Origin: Rhabdornis inornatus | Lineage: Eukaryota; Chordata; Aves; Passeriformes; Rhabdornithidae | Direction: 5' to 3' | NCBI GenBank assembly: GCA_013397075.1 | Contig: VWZS01005944.1 | Location: 248,001-312,000, forward strand | DNA length: 64,000 nt | Part shown: positions 12,522 through 23,059 of the stretch, piece after piece | Layout: every line of letters begins with the position of its first letter | How positions within the stretch are numbered: position 1 is the stretch's first letter | Notes under the pieces: model-generated | The model's database searches: none | Seen by the model: only the letters and a program-made list of their open reading frames with translations | Told to the model about the DNA's origin: nothing | Translations under genes and position numbers: made by a program

Positions 12522-12605
12522 CTCGTTAGAGCGCGTCAGGATTTTTTCCTCCAAGCGGTTCAGCACGCGTTCAATTGCGGATATGCGAGTGTTGAGCTCA
12601 TGGAT
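12522..12605 (-). CDS. MLPH: MLPH coding exon 9: coiled-coil segment
   Basis: This encodes 28 residues (380-407): IHELNTRISAIERVLNRLEE, then KILTRSNE. Human MLPH has [22 protein letters not shown] here. Regular spacing of Ile and Leu residues fits a short coiled coil. The acceptor is TCCTGTAG, the donor is GAG|GTAATG, and both junctions are phase 0. Confidence 0.94.
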
Positions 12606-13324
12606 CTACAGGAAAGGGGAGAAAGAGGGAAAAAGAGGAGAGAACAGACCAGCCACCACTGCCAGGACAGTGAGGAAACAGTGCAGCCAGCAGAGGAAAG
12701 CAAGCAGCAAGACACTGCCACTGTGGGCAGAGTTAAAAGACATTAAAAAATAATATCTTTGAAGTAATGTTTTTAAAATGCCAGTAAGCTCCAGGAGGTG
12801 CAGATCAACCTCAAATCTGGAAAACTCCAAGCAACACCAAGCCCCCAGCACAAGAAAATTCCCACCAAAGCATCTGGAGCTTTGATGCAGTGAATGCAAA
12901 ACCCCATCACCAATAAAAGTACCAGCCTGTAACAAAGCCAGACATCTCGCCATCATTCCCATGCTGTCCCAAATTCAAGTCAATATCTATTTTCACTTCC
13001 TACCAACATGTTTTTCAAGCTGTAACCACCCCATCACAGACCTGCCAACACAGTGGTGGAGAGGAAGAGGGCAAGAATTCCATGAAAAAATCCAAGTAGG
13101 AAAACCAAACCTGAAAGTTTTCCCCACCACTTTGAAATTTTCTGACTTCTCTGTGCATTGATTCACCCAGATGCTTGCCCCTCTCTTCTCCCTCACTCCT
13201 CTGACTAAAAATGGGACATGGGGAGAAGGGCAGAGAAATTAAAGACAAGACAAAATCCTGAAAATCAAAGAGGAGTTATTTTCTGTGCTCAAGAGCCAAG
13301 ACAAACCTTTGTGGTGAGGGTGGA

Positions 13325-13562
13325 TTTGGATTGGACATTAGGAAGGAATGTTGCCACCTGGGAGGGTGGGCAGGCCCTGGCACAGGGTGCCCAGAGAAGC
13401 TGTGGCTGGCCCTGGATCCCTGGAAGTGTCCAAGGCCAGGTTGGACTGGGCTTGGAGCAGTCTGGGATAGTGGAAGGTGTCCCTGCCCACAGCAGGGAAG
13501 TGGAATGTGATGTTTTTCAGATCCATTTAAACCAAAACATCTCTATGATCTATGATCACTGA
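13325..13562 (+). mobile_element. CR1 LINE 3' fragment
   Basis: Plus-orientation CR1 with 'caggccctggcacagggtgcc', 'ggaagtgtccaaggccagg' and 'ggaaggtgtccctgcccac', ending in a modified tail with 'ctctatgatctatgatc'. It lies in the 3.6 kb MLPH intron between exons 8 and 9, where I see nothing else. Confidence 0.9.
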
Positions 13563-16210
13563 AAACATTAAAAGAAGCTTTTTTTTTTTTCCTTTAGAAA
13601 TTGAAGTTTTTCTTGCTTTGAAAAAAACCAAATCTCTCTCCTTTGATCCAGACAAATAAAACACAAATGATGATAAATATTGCCTGTTTTATGACACTGC
13701 CAGTGCATCACTGCCGTGCTGAGTGGTTTCTGCCCATTCAAAGGCGAGCAAGCAGCAAAAGCAGTAAGCAAAGGTGGTAACAAAGAGATGTGAGGGGCCG
13801 GCTTTGTTTTCGTAACAGTTTCCATCCTCTCACTTAGTTTTTGTGCTTGCCAGGGTTTGATTAATTAGACCCTCACAACAGCTAAGGGCGACTGCATCTG
13901 CTTAAGGGAGGATGAATGTAAAAACCTGGCACTGTGGAGAGCAGAGCTGCCATTACCACCCCGACCTGGAAGCATCTCCAAGCAGCATTAAACCCACTGG
14001 CATGAATCACTTCAGTCCATTGCTGAGTGCTTTTTCAGTGCTGTTTAAGGCATCACTCCCAGTGACAATAAGAAGCCTCTGATGGCCCATCAGCTTCAGA
14101 GATGGTGACAAACCAGGAGTCACCACTGCCCCATCTCCATCAGGAAGAGGTTGGGAGAGATCAGAGCCTAAAGCACAGACTGCTGTTGATATTGTTGGAT
14201 ATCTGCCAGGATAGGAGCTGAAAAGCTTCATTCTCTTTCCCAGCCAAGGCTGGCTTTAATGCAGGATGGGCACCCCATTAGGGCACATTTCCATCAGGGA
14301 CTGGGTCACCCTGCACCTCTCTCAGTGTGACAAAAGCTGGCAAACTGTGCTCTGAATTAAAACCTTTCAGGTGAATAAACTTATAGCACAGCTCATAACA
14401 TCAGGGTAGGGGAAACTACCCCTTGATGCTGAGGAGGGAGGACAGGTTACTCTACCCAAGCCTCTAACAAGCTTTAGGTAAAGAAGAGGAGACAGACACC
14501 ATCAAAGCTTTGGGAATCCAGAACCACTGAGCTCCCTTGAGGTATAGCTTCTGGGGAGAAACTTGATGAATTGGAGCTATTCCTTGTGGCTTGGTCCTAT
14601 TCCTACCTGACTTAAAAACCTAAAGGCAAAGACCCACATAGTTATCAATCCAGGGCTTCTTTCTGTGTCTCATCAAGTTTAAGTGCTTCTTTAAACAGAG
14701 TTTTTATTTTTTTAGGTTTTGTTCTTGAACCTTCAGCTCCTGGAGTCACAGGACTAGGGAACAGCAGCCCCTGCTTCTGTTACTGGAGAAGTTAAGTTTC
14801 TTGTGTTTGGGCCTGAACACTGTATCCTCTTCAAAGCTAAAGCAAAAGTGGTTTTCAAATCAACCATATTTTGACAAACTTGTCCCTAAGGTAGTTTTAG
14901 GGGAAGAGAGTTTTCATCTGTGTGGTCAAAGAGCTGAGTACTCCACCTCTTGAAACCTTCAGAGGTGCCTGCCAGGACAATGCTGCATGTGAAGCCAGGC
15001 TATGGGATTTAATAAAGGTTTAACATGATTCTGCAGCCTGCAGCAGCACAGAGCTGGGTGAGGAGCAGGCTGGGTGGGAGGATGGTTGCTGGCTGTAAAC
15101 ACATCAACAGCACAAAGGGCAGGGAGGATGGGGAGCTATTTAAGCTAATGAGAAACGCTTCCACCAGAGCAAATGGGGGTAAAGTGGGACTGAGAAGATG
15201 CCTCGTAACCATTAGGGTGACAACAGCCACACCAGCCTTCCTCCAGGTGTGAGGGAGCAAACCAAGCCTGCTGTGGGAGCTTGCCCAGCTCCTGGAGGAA
15301 GTCGTGGGAGGTGTTGGTAGGAATTTGACCCCATTTCCCCACTGCAAAGCGGGGTGCACATTTCATGCCTGACACAGCGTGGCCTCATTAAGGACACCCA
15401 GTCCAGGGTCCTCCCATTTACTGCTGGCTGAGGAAGGAATGGCATTTACTAATTAAAACATTAGTTTTAGCCCACAGAAGTAAATGGCAAAGAGAAGCTT
15501 TCCCTACCCAGGCACATGAAGCGGGGCACTGAGGGATGGTTGTGGTCACAGACATCAGGCTGATTGCCCAAAGAGGGGTCCAGGACATGCAAAATTAACA
15601 GCTGTGAGACTGGAAACTGATTCTGTCTCTATATCTGTAGCCTAACACCACTCTGCATTTTGCTGCACTTGAGATCTGAGGAGCCAGATCAGCTTTACAT
15701 CCTCACCACCCACCACTGGCAAAGGCAGCACCAGGAACAGCAGGTCCTTGCTTGACAATTAAAACACAAGCTTAGGCCCTGTTTGACACCTTTACTTAGG
15801 CTGCTTCCCCCATTACCATCACTCAGGAGAGGTATGACTGGTCATCCTGACCCAGTCCTACCGAGGCACGAACACACTGCAAAGGAAGAGAAGGATCTCG
15901 GTGCTTATTAAATATCCATCTCCAGACTTCCATCTGCTTATTAAGCACTGACACATTCAATTTAAGAAAGCTGTTCTGGAGACACAAGAACCCACAAGTA
16001 ACTCAGATTAGTAAGGAGGCTGGAAAATGAGTGGTTTGTTATTGTGATGGGCAGGGGGAAGCATCAACCAGTGCCTGGTTTTCTTTTTGCTGTGACTGGA
16101 AAAGCACACCCCAGCTGGCCATTGTTGCTTGTCTTGTCCTCTGAACCACCCTGCAGCTCAGAGGTAGCAAGAGGGACGTGGCCATGGTGCCAGCAGAGGC
16201 TGTTGGGTAC

Positions 16211-16368
16211 CTGGTTCGAGGAGTGGCTGATGTTCTCCTGGGAGGAGGCTCTGTTCCTGCGTTTCTGGTGGGGTGGGTAGGTTGGGAGCTGGGCTCCCTT
16301 CACATCCTCATCAGAGGTGTCCATGTCTGCTGAGTACCGGGCCCGGGGTGGCTCACTCCAGGGGATGC
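16211..16368 (-). CDS. MLPH: MLPH coding exon 8: DMDTSDED segment
   Basis: This encodes residues 327-379. RYSADMDTSDEDVKGAQLP aligns with human YLADVDTSDEESIRAH, and HQKRRNRASSQENISH aligns with HHSKRRGRASSESQI. Human studies place the binding site for myosin Va alternative exon F around here. The acceptor is CTCCAAG and the donor is CAG|GTACCC with GT at 16,209-16,210. The basic KRRNRASS patch has a typical Ser phosphorylation context (inference). Confidence 0.93.
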
Positions 16369-17510
16369 CTTGGAGAGACAAAGGTACAAGGAATTCACAC
16401 CCCTGAGCTCCTTCCTGGACATTGGCCCCATCCTTAAGACAACCAAATAATGAGGCATTTCCTCAGATCAGACTTCCTACCCTTTGGCAGGTGGTGTTTT
16501 TGCAAATCAGACCAAGGTTAAGGAGGGACCATCCTCCTTGCTGTCATGCCCTGGGCAGCCAGGCTCCTCAATAAAAGCAAAAAACCTCTCCTGCCTTCCC
16601 AATTTTGTGGGATCCCAGGTTTGGATGCTGCCCTTTGTGCACTGCCCAGGTGCTGGAAGATGTTTAGGCTCAGGCTAGAGAGCTCCCAGCTTAGAATGGA
16701 GCATTTAAAAAGTGTGGAAAGTCTCCTGTGTAAAGGAGAATTTCAAATGAGACAAAAACAGTGAGAGAAAATAGAATTAATATGCATGGAGACCTTGCTG
16801 CTGTGATGCTCCAGAAGGACTTGGAATGGGAATTTAAACAGCCATGTTAAGGTCTACCAAGCATTCCCAAATGTCCTGAAAATACAGCCAGGCCACTGGA
16901 GACACAGAAGCACATATTCTACATTTGCATATGCATAAGCCAATATCCAATCCTCCTGGCTGTGCCATCACTGCAGGGAAAACAGGCTGTAAAAGGCAAA
17001 TTCTGCCTCTTAGAGGGCATTTATAGACTCACAAATCCACAGACCATTTACCCTACCCATGCATGCTGCCCAGCTACAAGGATGCCACTTAACAGCCTCC
17101 ATTTCTTGCTTCCGGTTCTAGCCCAAGTCCCCCAAGAACTCAAAGCTTTCTGCAGCCACAACATCCTTTACTAAGGAGCTGAAGTCCTCTCTGCAGCAGG
17201 AAAAACATCCCATTGTTTCAGCAATGTCCATTTGATTGTATCTAGTTTCTACCCAGAAAACCCCCAGTAGGTATGAAAAGGATGGGCACCTTAGGAACAA
17301 CCCCTTTGGCTTTGTTAGAAACAAGATCAGCCCTTTTACAGCTAAATAATATCAGCAAGATTCTTTCCTAAGAAAAATCCCTTTTGCAGACAGATAAATT
17401 GTGTTGACTCTCAAGCCTCTTCGTGGCTTTGAGGTTGTTCAGAAAAAAAACCCCAAAGATGTTTTCACTTGGGTCCAACACTTGCAGCCCTTGTCCCAAG
17501 AGGAGACAAG

Positions 17511-17876
17511 AGGAACCTGGACAAGGACACCTACCAGGCTTTGGGTTTCTGAGGAACCTGGACAAGGACATCTACCAGGACTTTGGTTTCTGTGGAACCT
17601 GGACAAGGACATCTACCAGGCTTTGGGTTTCTGAGGAACCTGGACAAGGACATCTACCAGGACTTGGGTTTCTGTGGAACCTGGACAAAGACACCTACCA
17701 GGCTTTGGGTTTCTGAAGAACCTGGACAAGGACATCTACCAGGATTTGGGTTTCTGAGGAACCTGGACAAAGACACCTACCAGGATTTGGGTTTCTGTGG
17801 AACCTGGACAAAGACACCTACCCGGCTTTGGGTTTCTGAGGAACCTGGGCAAGGACACCTACCTGGCTTTGGGTTC
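17511..17876. repeat. 41-bp minisatellite overlapping an MLPH splice donor
   Basis: Eight full 41-bp units and a partial ninth. The unit on the plus strand begins aggaacctggacaaggacac and ends 'ctttgggtttctg'. The ninth unit overlaps the last 14 bp of MLPH exon 7, so the array is made of the exon-end/donor sequence repeated into the intron. Units differ at a few positions (acacc/acatc, aggct/aggac/aggat). Because 41 is not a multiple of 3 and all frames happen to be open, it yields a long artefactual plus-strand frame. Confidence 0.97.
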
Positions 17877-18109
17877 CTTTCCAGGCTCCTCCTGCGTGCA
17901 TTGAGGGTGAGCCGAACCTCTGTGCTGAAGTGCTGCTCTGGAGTGCTCACCCCTGGCTCCTGTAGGACATGGTGTAACACCAGGTCTGCATCTGTGATCC
18001 TGGACTCCTGGGAGCCATCTTCAGCTGAGTTGGGGAAATCTGGGAAGGACTGAGAGTTGAGGATGCTGTTGAGCAGCTGACCATGGAGATTCCTCTCGTG
18101 TGACCCCAC
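17863..18109 (-). CDS. MLPH: MLPH coding exon 7: variable middle region, CR1-derived 5' edge
   Basis: This encodes residues 245-326. It reads VGSHERNLHGQLLN, then a Ser/Asp-rich stretch with VLHHVLQEPGVSTPEQHFST, ending ERNPKPG. No strong human match is expected because this region is poorly conserved. Frame continuity from exon 6 (phase 0) to exon 8 (phase 1) supports it. The acceptor CTACAG and the first six codons match antisense CR1 consensus. An in-frame internal acceptor with a better pyrimidine tract (CTCTCAG before TCCTTCC) may be the older boundary. The donor CCAG|GTAGGT is the first copy of a 41-bp minisatellite that repeats donor-like sequence into the intron. Confidence 0.78.
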
Positions 18110-18297
18110 CTGTAGTGATGCCTCCAGCTCAGCCCCCCCCCCCAAATAAGAACAATTTAGAGCTGTGGCTGCCCCTGGATCCCTGGAAGTGTCCGAGGCC
18201 AGGTTGGGCAGGGCTTGGAGCAACCTGAGATAGTGGGAGGAGTTGGAATGAGATGATCTTAACAGTCCTTCCAACCCAACTTGTTCTATGATTCTAC
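18092..18297 (+). mobile_element. CR1 LINE fragment reaching into MLPH exon 7
   Basis: The 3' part is clear: 'ggaagtgtccgaggccagg', 'cttggagcaacctgagatag', 'ccttccaacccaacttgttc' and 'tatgattct'. The 5' part, 'cgtgtgaccccacctgtagtg' then 'atgcctccagctc', matches the CR1 stretch seen intact at 23,350 (gtgagaccccacctgcagag, 'ctgcctccagctc'), about 29 of 33 bases alike. An internal deletion and a C run separate the two parts. The 5' part covers the acceptor and first codons of MLPH exon 7. Confidence 0.8.
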
Positions 18298-19639
18298 AAC
18301 TCCTTGTCTCTCCTGACCTTCACTAAGAGCTCCTCTTCATTCTTCAATATGTGCATGGATTGACCTTTTATAATGCCAATTATATTTATATAAAATATTA
18401 AAGTTCCTAATAATCCCATTTAAAGGCTTTGCCTGGCTGCTGAACCCTGAGCAATACTTCCCATCACTGCCAGGGGGCACTGGTAATTTTTACAAGCACA
18501 GAGTTCCTTCAGCCAGGCTGCAACACCCCCTGATCTTTTAAAACACCATCCCCTTCTACTTATTCAAACAGCCACCACTTCTCATAATCTATAATCTGTA
18601 AATCCAATTTGACAGAGGCCAGCCCTCACACTAAATTCTGCTGCAAAAAGAGGGGGGAAAGACAAACAAAAAGAGGGATCTAATTATTTCCCCCAAAATC
18701 TAATAGTTTTGTGTGGAATTGTGCAGATTTAATTTTTTAAGTTGTTGCTACAGATCTAAGCACATCCTATTTCTACCCAAGAATTGAGATTTATCAGAGC
18801 ATTATTAAAAAGAAGGAGCTGTTTAGTATTTTAACAGTGCAATTTCACCAGGAAAGACAAACAAGAGTGGCCCAAAAAGCTGGACCTGAAGCCTCTCAGA
18901 CCTTTTGCCACACCCAGGGTGGCCTCACCTCTGTTCCTCCCCAGAGCTGGAAGGTGGGGTTGGTCACCCCAACCTTGGTGGGATCACAGGGCACAGCTCA
19001 CTGCACTGTCTGCATCTGTCTGAGTCTTGCTCCTAGCCAGAAGCTCTGGATACTCAGGCACATCCAGTCTCCTATTTAGAAGTAACCAGCATTCCTGCAG
19101 TTTTTGTCCTCACAGTTTTCATCCCTCTGGCTGGTCCTCACTCACGCTGGCTCTGTGGGATTCATCTCAACCTCACAAAGGTCCTGTGCCTCATGGAGCT
19201 GCTGCCAGCTGCACCCCACTGCTACCACATGGCAAACCCAGCCCCAAACTGGATGGGAACATGGGAGAAGAACCTGATTTCATTTAATCCCTTGAGCACT
19301 GAACTCACTGGAAACCAGGGTGTGTCCCATAGCCTTGGGACAGCACAAGAAAACGATTGTCTGCTGAGAGCAAGGAAATCTGCAGGGACATGGCCAGAGA
19401 ACATCTTGCTGTCTCATCTTAGCACTTATCCTCTCTTGGATCAGATGTCCTGCTCCTGACCTGGCCTGAGGCAAAGGTCTTCAACTGGAAAAAGAGATTG
19501 CAAGCAGCAATGGGGATCAGGGATTGGCATCATTGCCTCCCAACACCAGCTGAAGGAGTTCTGAGGCTGAAGGAGCAGTGGTAGCAAGCAAGGAGAAGGA
19601 GGAAGAAAGGAAAGGAACCCCCCAGGAGTGTCCCAGTAC
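18298..19639. other. MLPH intron between exons 6 and 7, repeat-free part
   Basis: About 1.3 kb, partly AT-rich. I see no repeat family, RNA gene or additional exon. Confidence 0.55.
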
Positions 19640-19768
19640 CTGGAAAGCATCCGGGCTGCTAGCTCCTGGAGAGAGCTGCACAGACTGGCGGCGAGACTGA
19701 GCAGAGTAATCCGAGTCCAGCTCGAAATCAAAGGGATGCACAGACAGCAGCCGCTTTGTCTTGCACAT
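19640..19768 (-). CDS. MLPH: MLPH coding exon 6: KRLLSVHPFDFE motif
   Basis: This encodes residues 202-244: KRLLSVHPFDFELDSDYS, then a Ser/Gln-rich tail ending PDAFQ. Human MLPH has KKRLLSVHDFDFEGDSDDS at this place. The segment belongs to the myosin Va-binding middle region. The donor is CAG|GTACTG. Two AG acceptors 9 nt apart are both in frame (AAAAG before ATGTGC, and TGCAAG before ACAAAG). The modelled start uses the upstream one. Using the other removes three residues (MCK). Confidence 0.92.
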
Positions 19769-20461
19769 CTTTTGCACAGAAAGTGCAAGAAAGGAAAATT
19801 CAGTGTAAGACACAGTTGACCTTGAGGAAAGGGGGAGGGAGGATCTTTCTCTCCTTAGTTTCCTCTGCTTTTTGCAGAGAATTTGGGCCTGACGCTGTCC
19901 TGTTGAAGAGAGCCAGGTACAGCATGAGATTGTGCTAAAGGCAAGGAAAAGTGGGTTCCTGATTTCTACAGCCTCTGGCTCAGGACTGCTGCTGTAAGCA
20001 GAGTGAGAATCTCTCTCCTGGTTTATAAAGGCACTCTGGGAAAACTGAGCCAGCTTACAGCTCAGAGGGAGATCCAGGTGATGCTTTTGAGCCCTGAAGC
20101 TTCTCCCTATCCTCAGAGAAAGGATGTTGCAGGCAGATCTCTCTGAATATTTGGGAGGTCATTAGTAAAAAAACCCAAAGCAGGTGGGTTCTCATTATAC
20201 AGGTAGTAGCTGGGACTTTTCCATTAACTGGTGATGTCCATAGTGTTAGGAGTGGGTCTTTTTTCCAGAGCACGAATATTTATGATGTTACTGACATGGT
20301 TGTTTTTACACAGACTGAGAGCAGAGGAGCTTATCTCAGAGAGGAAAAACTGAGGGAAAGGCCCAGTTTTGAAAGTGGCACAGAAAGCCACCACCACCAT
20401 CACCCAAGGCAGGCCAGGGACACGGAGTGAGGCAGGGGCAGCTCCAGAACGAAACACTTAC

Positions 20462-20556
20462 TCGGCTGTAGCGCTCTGCTTCAGCTCCACGAAGGACATT
20501 GTCCTCCTCATCACTGTCATCCCCTGCATCACAGCTGGTGAGCAGCTGGCACTCTC
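20462..20556 (-). CDS. MLPH: MLPH coding exon 5: acidic segment
   Basis: This encodes residues 170-201, reading ECQLLTSCDAGDDSDEED and then VLRGAEAERYSR. The DDSDEED run corresponds to the acidic SGDSDQTDEDGE stretch of human MLPH, which lies in the part that binds the myosin Va globular tail. The acceptor is CCCCTCAG and the donor is GA|GTAAGT with GT at 20,460-20,461. The exon returns the frame to phase 0. Confidence 0.9.
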
Positions 20557-21148
20557 CTGAGGGGACACACGCAGAAAGTCAGTCCCCACCCTGGTGGTCA
20601 CACCATGCTTCTTACATGGGGTGAAAAGGCCCAGATTAGAAGGACCTCCCCAAATTGTTTTTTCTGTAGACACCCACTTTTAGCACTTGATCTTGCAAAG
20701 GCTTGGCTGGCCTCTTGTTGCTTCCCCTGCCAGATGTGCACCATCACAGATGTGGAAGTGAAGGGGCACTTGCACCACAGAGAGTACTCTGAGGTCCACC
20801 AGTTCTTGAAGGTGCTTGAAGGCCCAGGAGCTATTCCTGATTCCCATCAGCCAGCTCTTTATTTATCAATGACCCATTGCTTTGAGATAATGAGCGCTTG
20901 CAAGCTTCCAGTTTGGCATGTAACTAAAGTCTTGTATCCAAATCTACCCTTGGAGACCCCAGATGTACCACAATGCAGGAATTCAGCACTACAGTCCATC
21001 TCCCCTGCAGTGTAGGAATGTTTTCCCTGGTCTGACCACTCCAAATCTCTCCAGCAGTGCCCACAGCTGCAGGGGTATAAAGACAAAAAGACTTTGGAAA
21101 CCTTGCTTGAACTGCAAGCCCCCTGCTGCAATCCCGTTTTTTACTTAC

Positions 21149-21187
21149 TGTTAATGTCTGGCAGGCTATAAACTCTGTCATGAAGAC
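21149..21187 (-). CDS. MLPH: MLPH coding exon 4: 39-bp microexon
   Basis: A 39-bp exon with a strong acceptor (pyrimidine-rich, TTTGTTTAG) and a near-perfect donor (A|GTAAGT). In the phase left by exon 3 it reads LHDRVYSLPDIN (residues 158-169). Its length is a multiple of three with phase 1 on both sides, so it can be skipped without a frameshift. I recall no equivalent stretch in human MLPH, so this is inferred from splice signals and frame rather than homology. Confidence 0.72.
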
Positions 21188-22239
21188 CTAAACAAAGAGA
21201 AAAATGGTGGGAAAAATCAATAATCACATTTTCTTCCCTTTCCTTGAGCAGAGAGCAAGCCTCAGAGCCATGGCTAACTGGAATTCTCATTCTCTAGCCA
21301 TCACAAGAAATAATGGTTAAAAAGGCTTGCTTTTGTTCTTTAGAGAGAACAAAAAAACAGGACTTGACTTTTAAAAGTCAAAGAGTTGCTTGCCACCACT
21401 TCCCCAGGCTGATGCAACATGCCTGGGAGCTGCAGGGGAAGGCACAGCCAACTGCAGATGGCCAGAGATACATCCCAGGAGGAGATTCTTGCTTGCTCGA
21501 GGGTCAAGCCAATTCAGTGGTGTTAATGAAGTAATAAACAACAAAATCATTTCCCTTTGCAAAAGGCATCAGATTCTCAATTTAAAGCAGCCCAAGGCGC
21601 TGTTACCCTCATGCTTGGTTGGGTTTTTGTGTGCTCTGATGCATTTTCAGTCCAAACAATGCATGGATTGTCTCTCAGTCCATTAATTTTTTTTTTCTGC
21701 TATTTCTGCCATGAGTGGCCTGGCTAAAAGAGTGATTGGAGCAGTTGAATCAGGTCATGCTGATGCTATGTGTGCAGACTTTTCTGTGGCTCCTTGAGAT
21801 GGCAATCAACTCCACACTGGCTTCCAAAGGAAATAGGCCAAGGAGTAGGAGCTCTATGAATGACAGCTAAGAGCTGTCTAGTAAATAACATTGTATTAAC
21901 ATCATCCTATATTTATGCACTCTTGGACCAAAATCAGAAATATGGAAGGTCCATGAAGCTCTGAAGAAAACAGTTATGGTGACAGGTAGCTCACTAATTT
22001 TGGCACAGTTTTATCAGTGCCAGGGGATAATCAGGTTGGTTGTAAAAATCATCAGGTCTTGGGGAAGAAAATGAGGGCTGGCTTTATCCTGCAGGTTAAA
22101 CTAGGGTTAATTCCACAAGCTTTGTGATGAAAAGACCAGAAATAAAGTAAAAAAAAAGCGCTGCAAATTTACGTACCTACAAACCGAAGGGTGTGGGACT
22201 TAAAATTAAACATGAGGTATTAGGGAATTTTTTTTCATT

Positions 22240-22390
22240 TCAAGGGTGGTCAAGGAAGTGGTAGAACCACAATCCTTGGAAGTCTTCAAAAAACACATTG
22301 ATCTGGCACCAGGGGACATGGTTTAGTGGTGGTCTTGGTAGTACTGGGTTGGATTGGATGATCTAGTGTTTTCCAACTGTAATGATCTTA
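22240..22390 (+). mobile_element. CR1 LINE 3' tail
   Basis: Contains 'ccttggaagtcttcaaaaaac', ggacatggtttagtggtgg, 'gggttggattggatgatc' and 'ttttccaactgtaatgat'. This is the tail of a second CR1 subfamily, also seen at about 30,000. Confidence 0.88.
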
Positions 22391-22594
22391 CATTCTCCAG
22401 TCCGTGGTAAAAACTTAAGACTTAGCGGTAGAAAAGCCATCAAGAACATCTGCCCTGTGTCTGAATGAACAACTCTGCATTCTCCCTGAGATGTTTTGAG
22501 CACCCCACGACACCCAGAGCAGCATCACCACTGCTGCTCCTCCCCTGGTGCAGCCCAAGGTGGTGCAGCACGTGCAGCAGTGGCCATTCCTCAC

Positions 22595-22731
22595 CCAGAA
22601 AGGCAGAGTTGAGCCCCTGGCCTGGCTGCAGCCTGCCATAGAGGGACTGCAGCACTTTGGCACTTCCAAACCTCTTGAAGCGGGAGCGCACGTGTTCGTA
22701 GTACCACTCCAGGGAGCCGATCTTCACAATC
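22595..22731 (-). CDS. MLPH: MLPH coding exon 3: second Rab27-binding helix (SHD2)
   Basis: This encodes residues 111-156 plus one base of 157. It starts IVKIGSLEWYYEHVRSRFK, the long helix after the zinc finger. Its Trp-Tyr-Tyr cluster packs against RAB27A in family members. FKRFGSAKVLQSLYGRLQ follows and marks the end of the Slp-homology domain. The acceptor is GGGCAG. The donor is G|GTGAGG with GT at 22,593-22,594. The tail QPGQGLNSAFLG has no clear human counterpart, because human MLPH moves into its acidic segment here. The boundaries keep phase with exons 2 and 4. Confidence 0.93.
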
Positions 22732-23059
22732 CTGCCCAAAGAGAGGAGGCACACCCAGCTCAGCCATTCCAGCCACACCCATGGTGAGCAGATCGTCACC
22801 CAAAAAACTGTTATCTTAACAAAAACACAACATGCTTGCATCTAAAAGGACGCTGAGTTTGGGCAAGTATTGTTGAGCCTCATCCCTGAGGCTCACCTTG
22901 TGCCTCAGCCTCCTTCAGAGCACAGCAGTGAGGAGTGGTGCTCCCAGGGGCTGATATGGGGACTGGAATTCTTTAACCCATGTTGGTGACTCAATGGGAT
23001 TGAGTGTTCCCTCAGTTCACTGACCAAGCTGTGTGGCGCTGTCACATGCCGGAGGAAAG

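Noticed and set aside
17583..18053. Long plus-strand frame with a 41-residue repeat (EPGQGHLPGFGF type)
   Set aside because: It is the 41-bp minisatellite read in three successive frames and runs antisense through MLPH exon 7; there is no promoter, splice support or homology.
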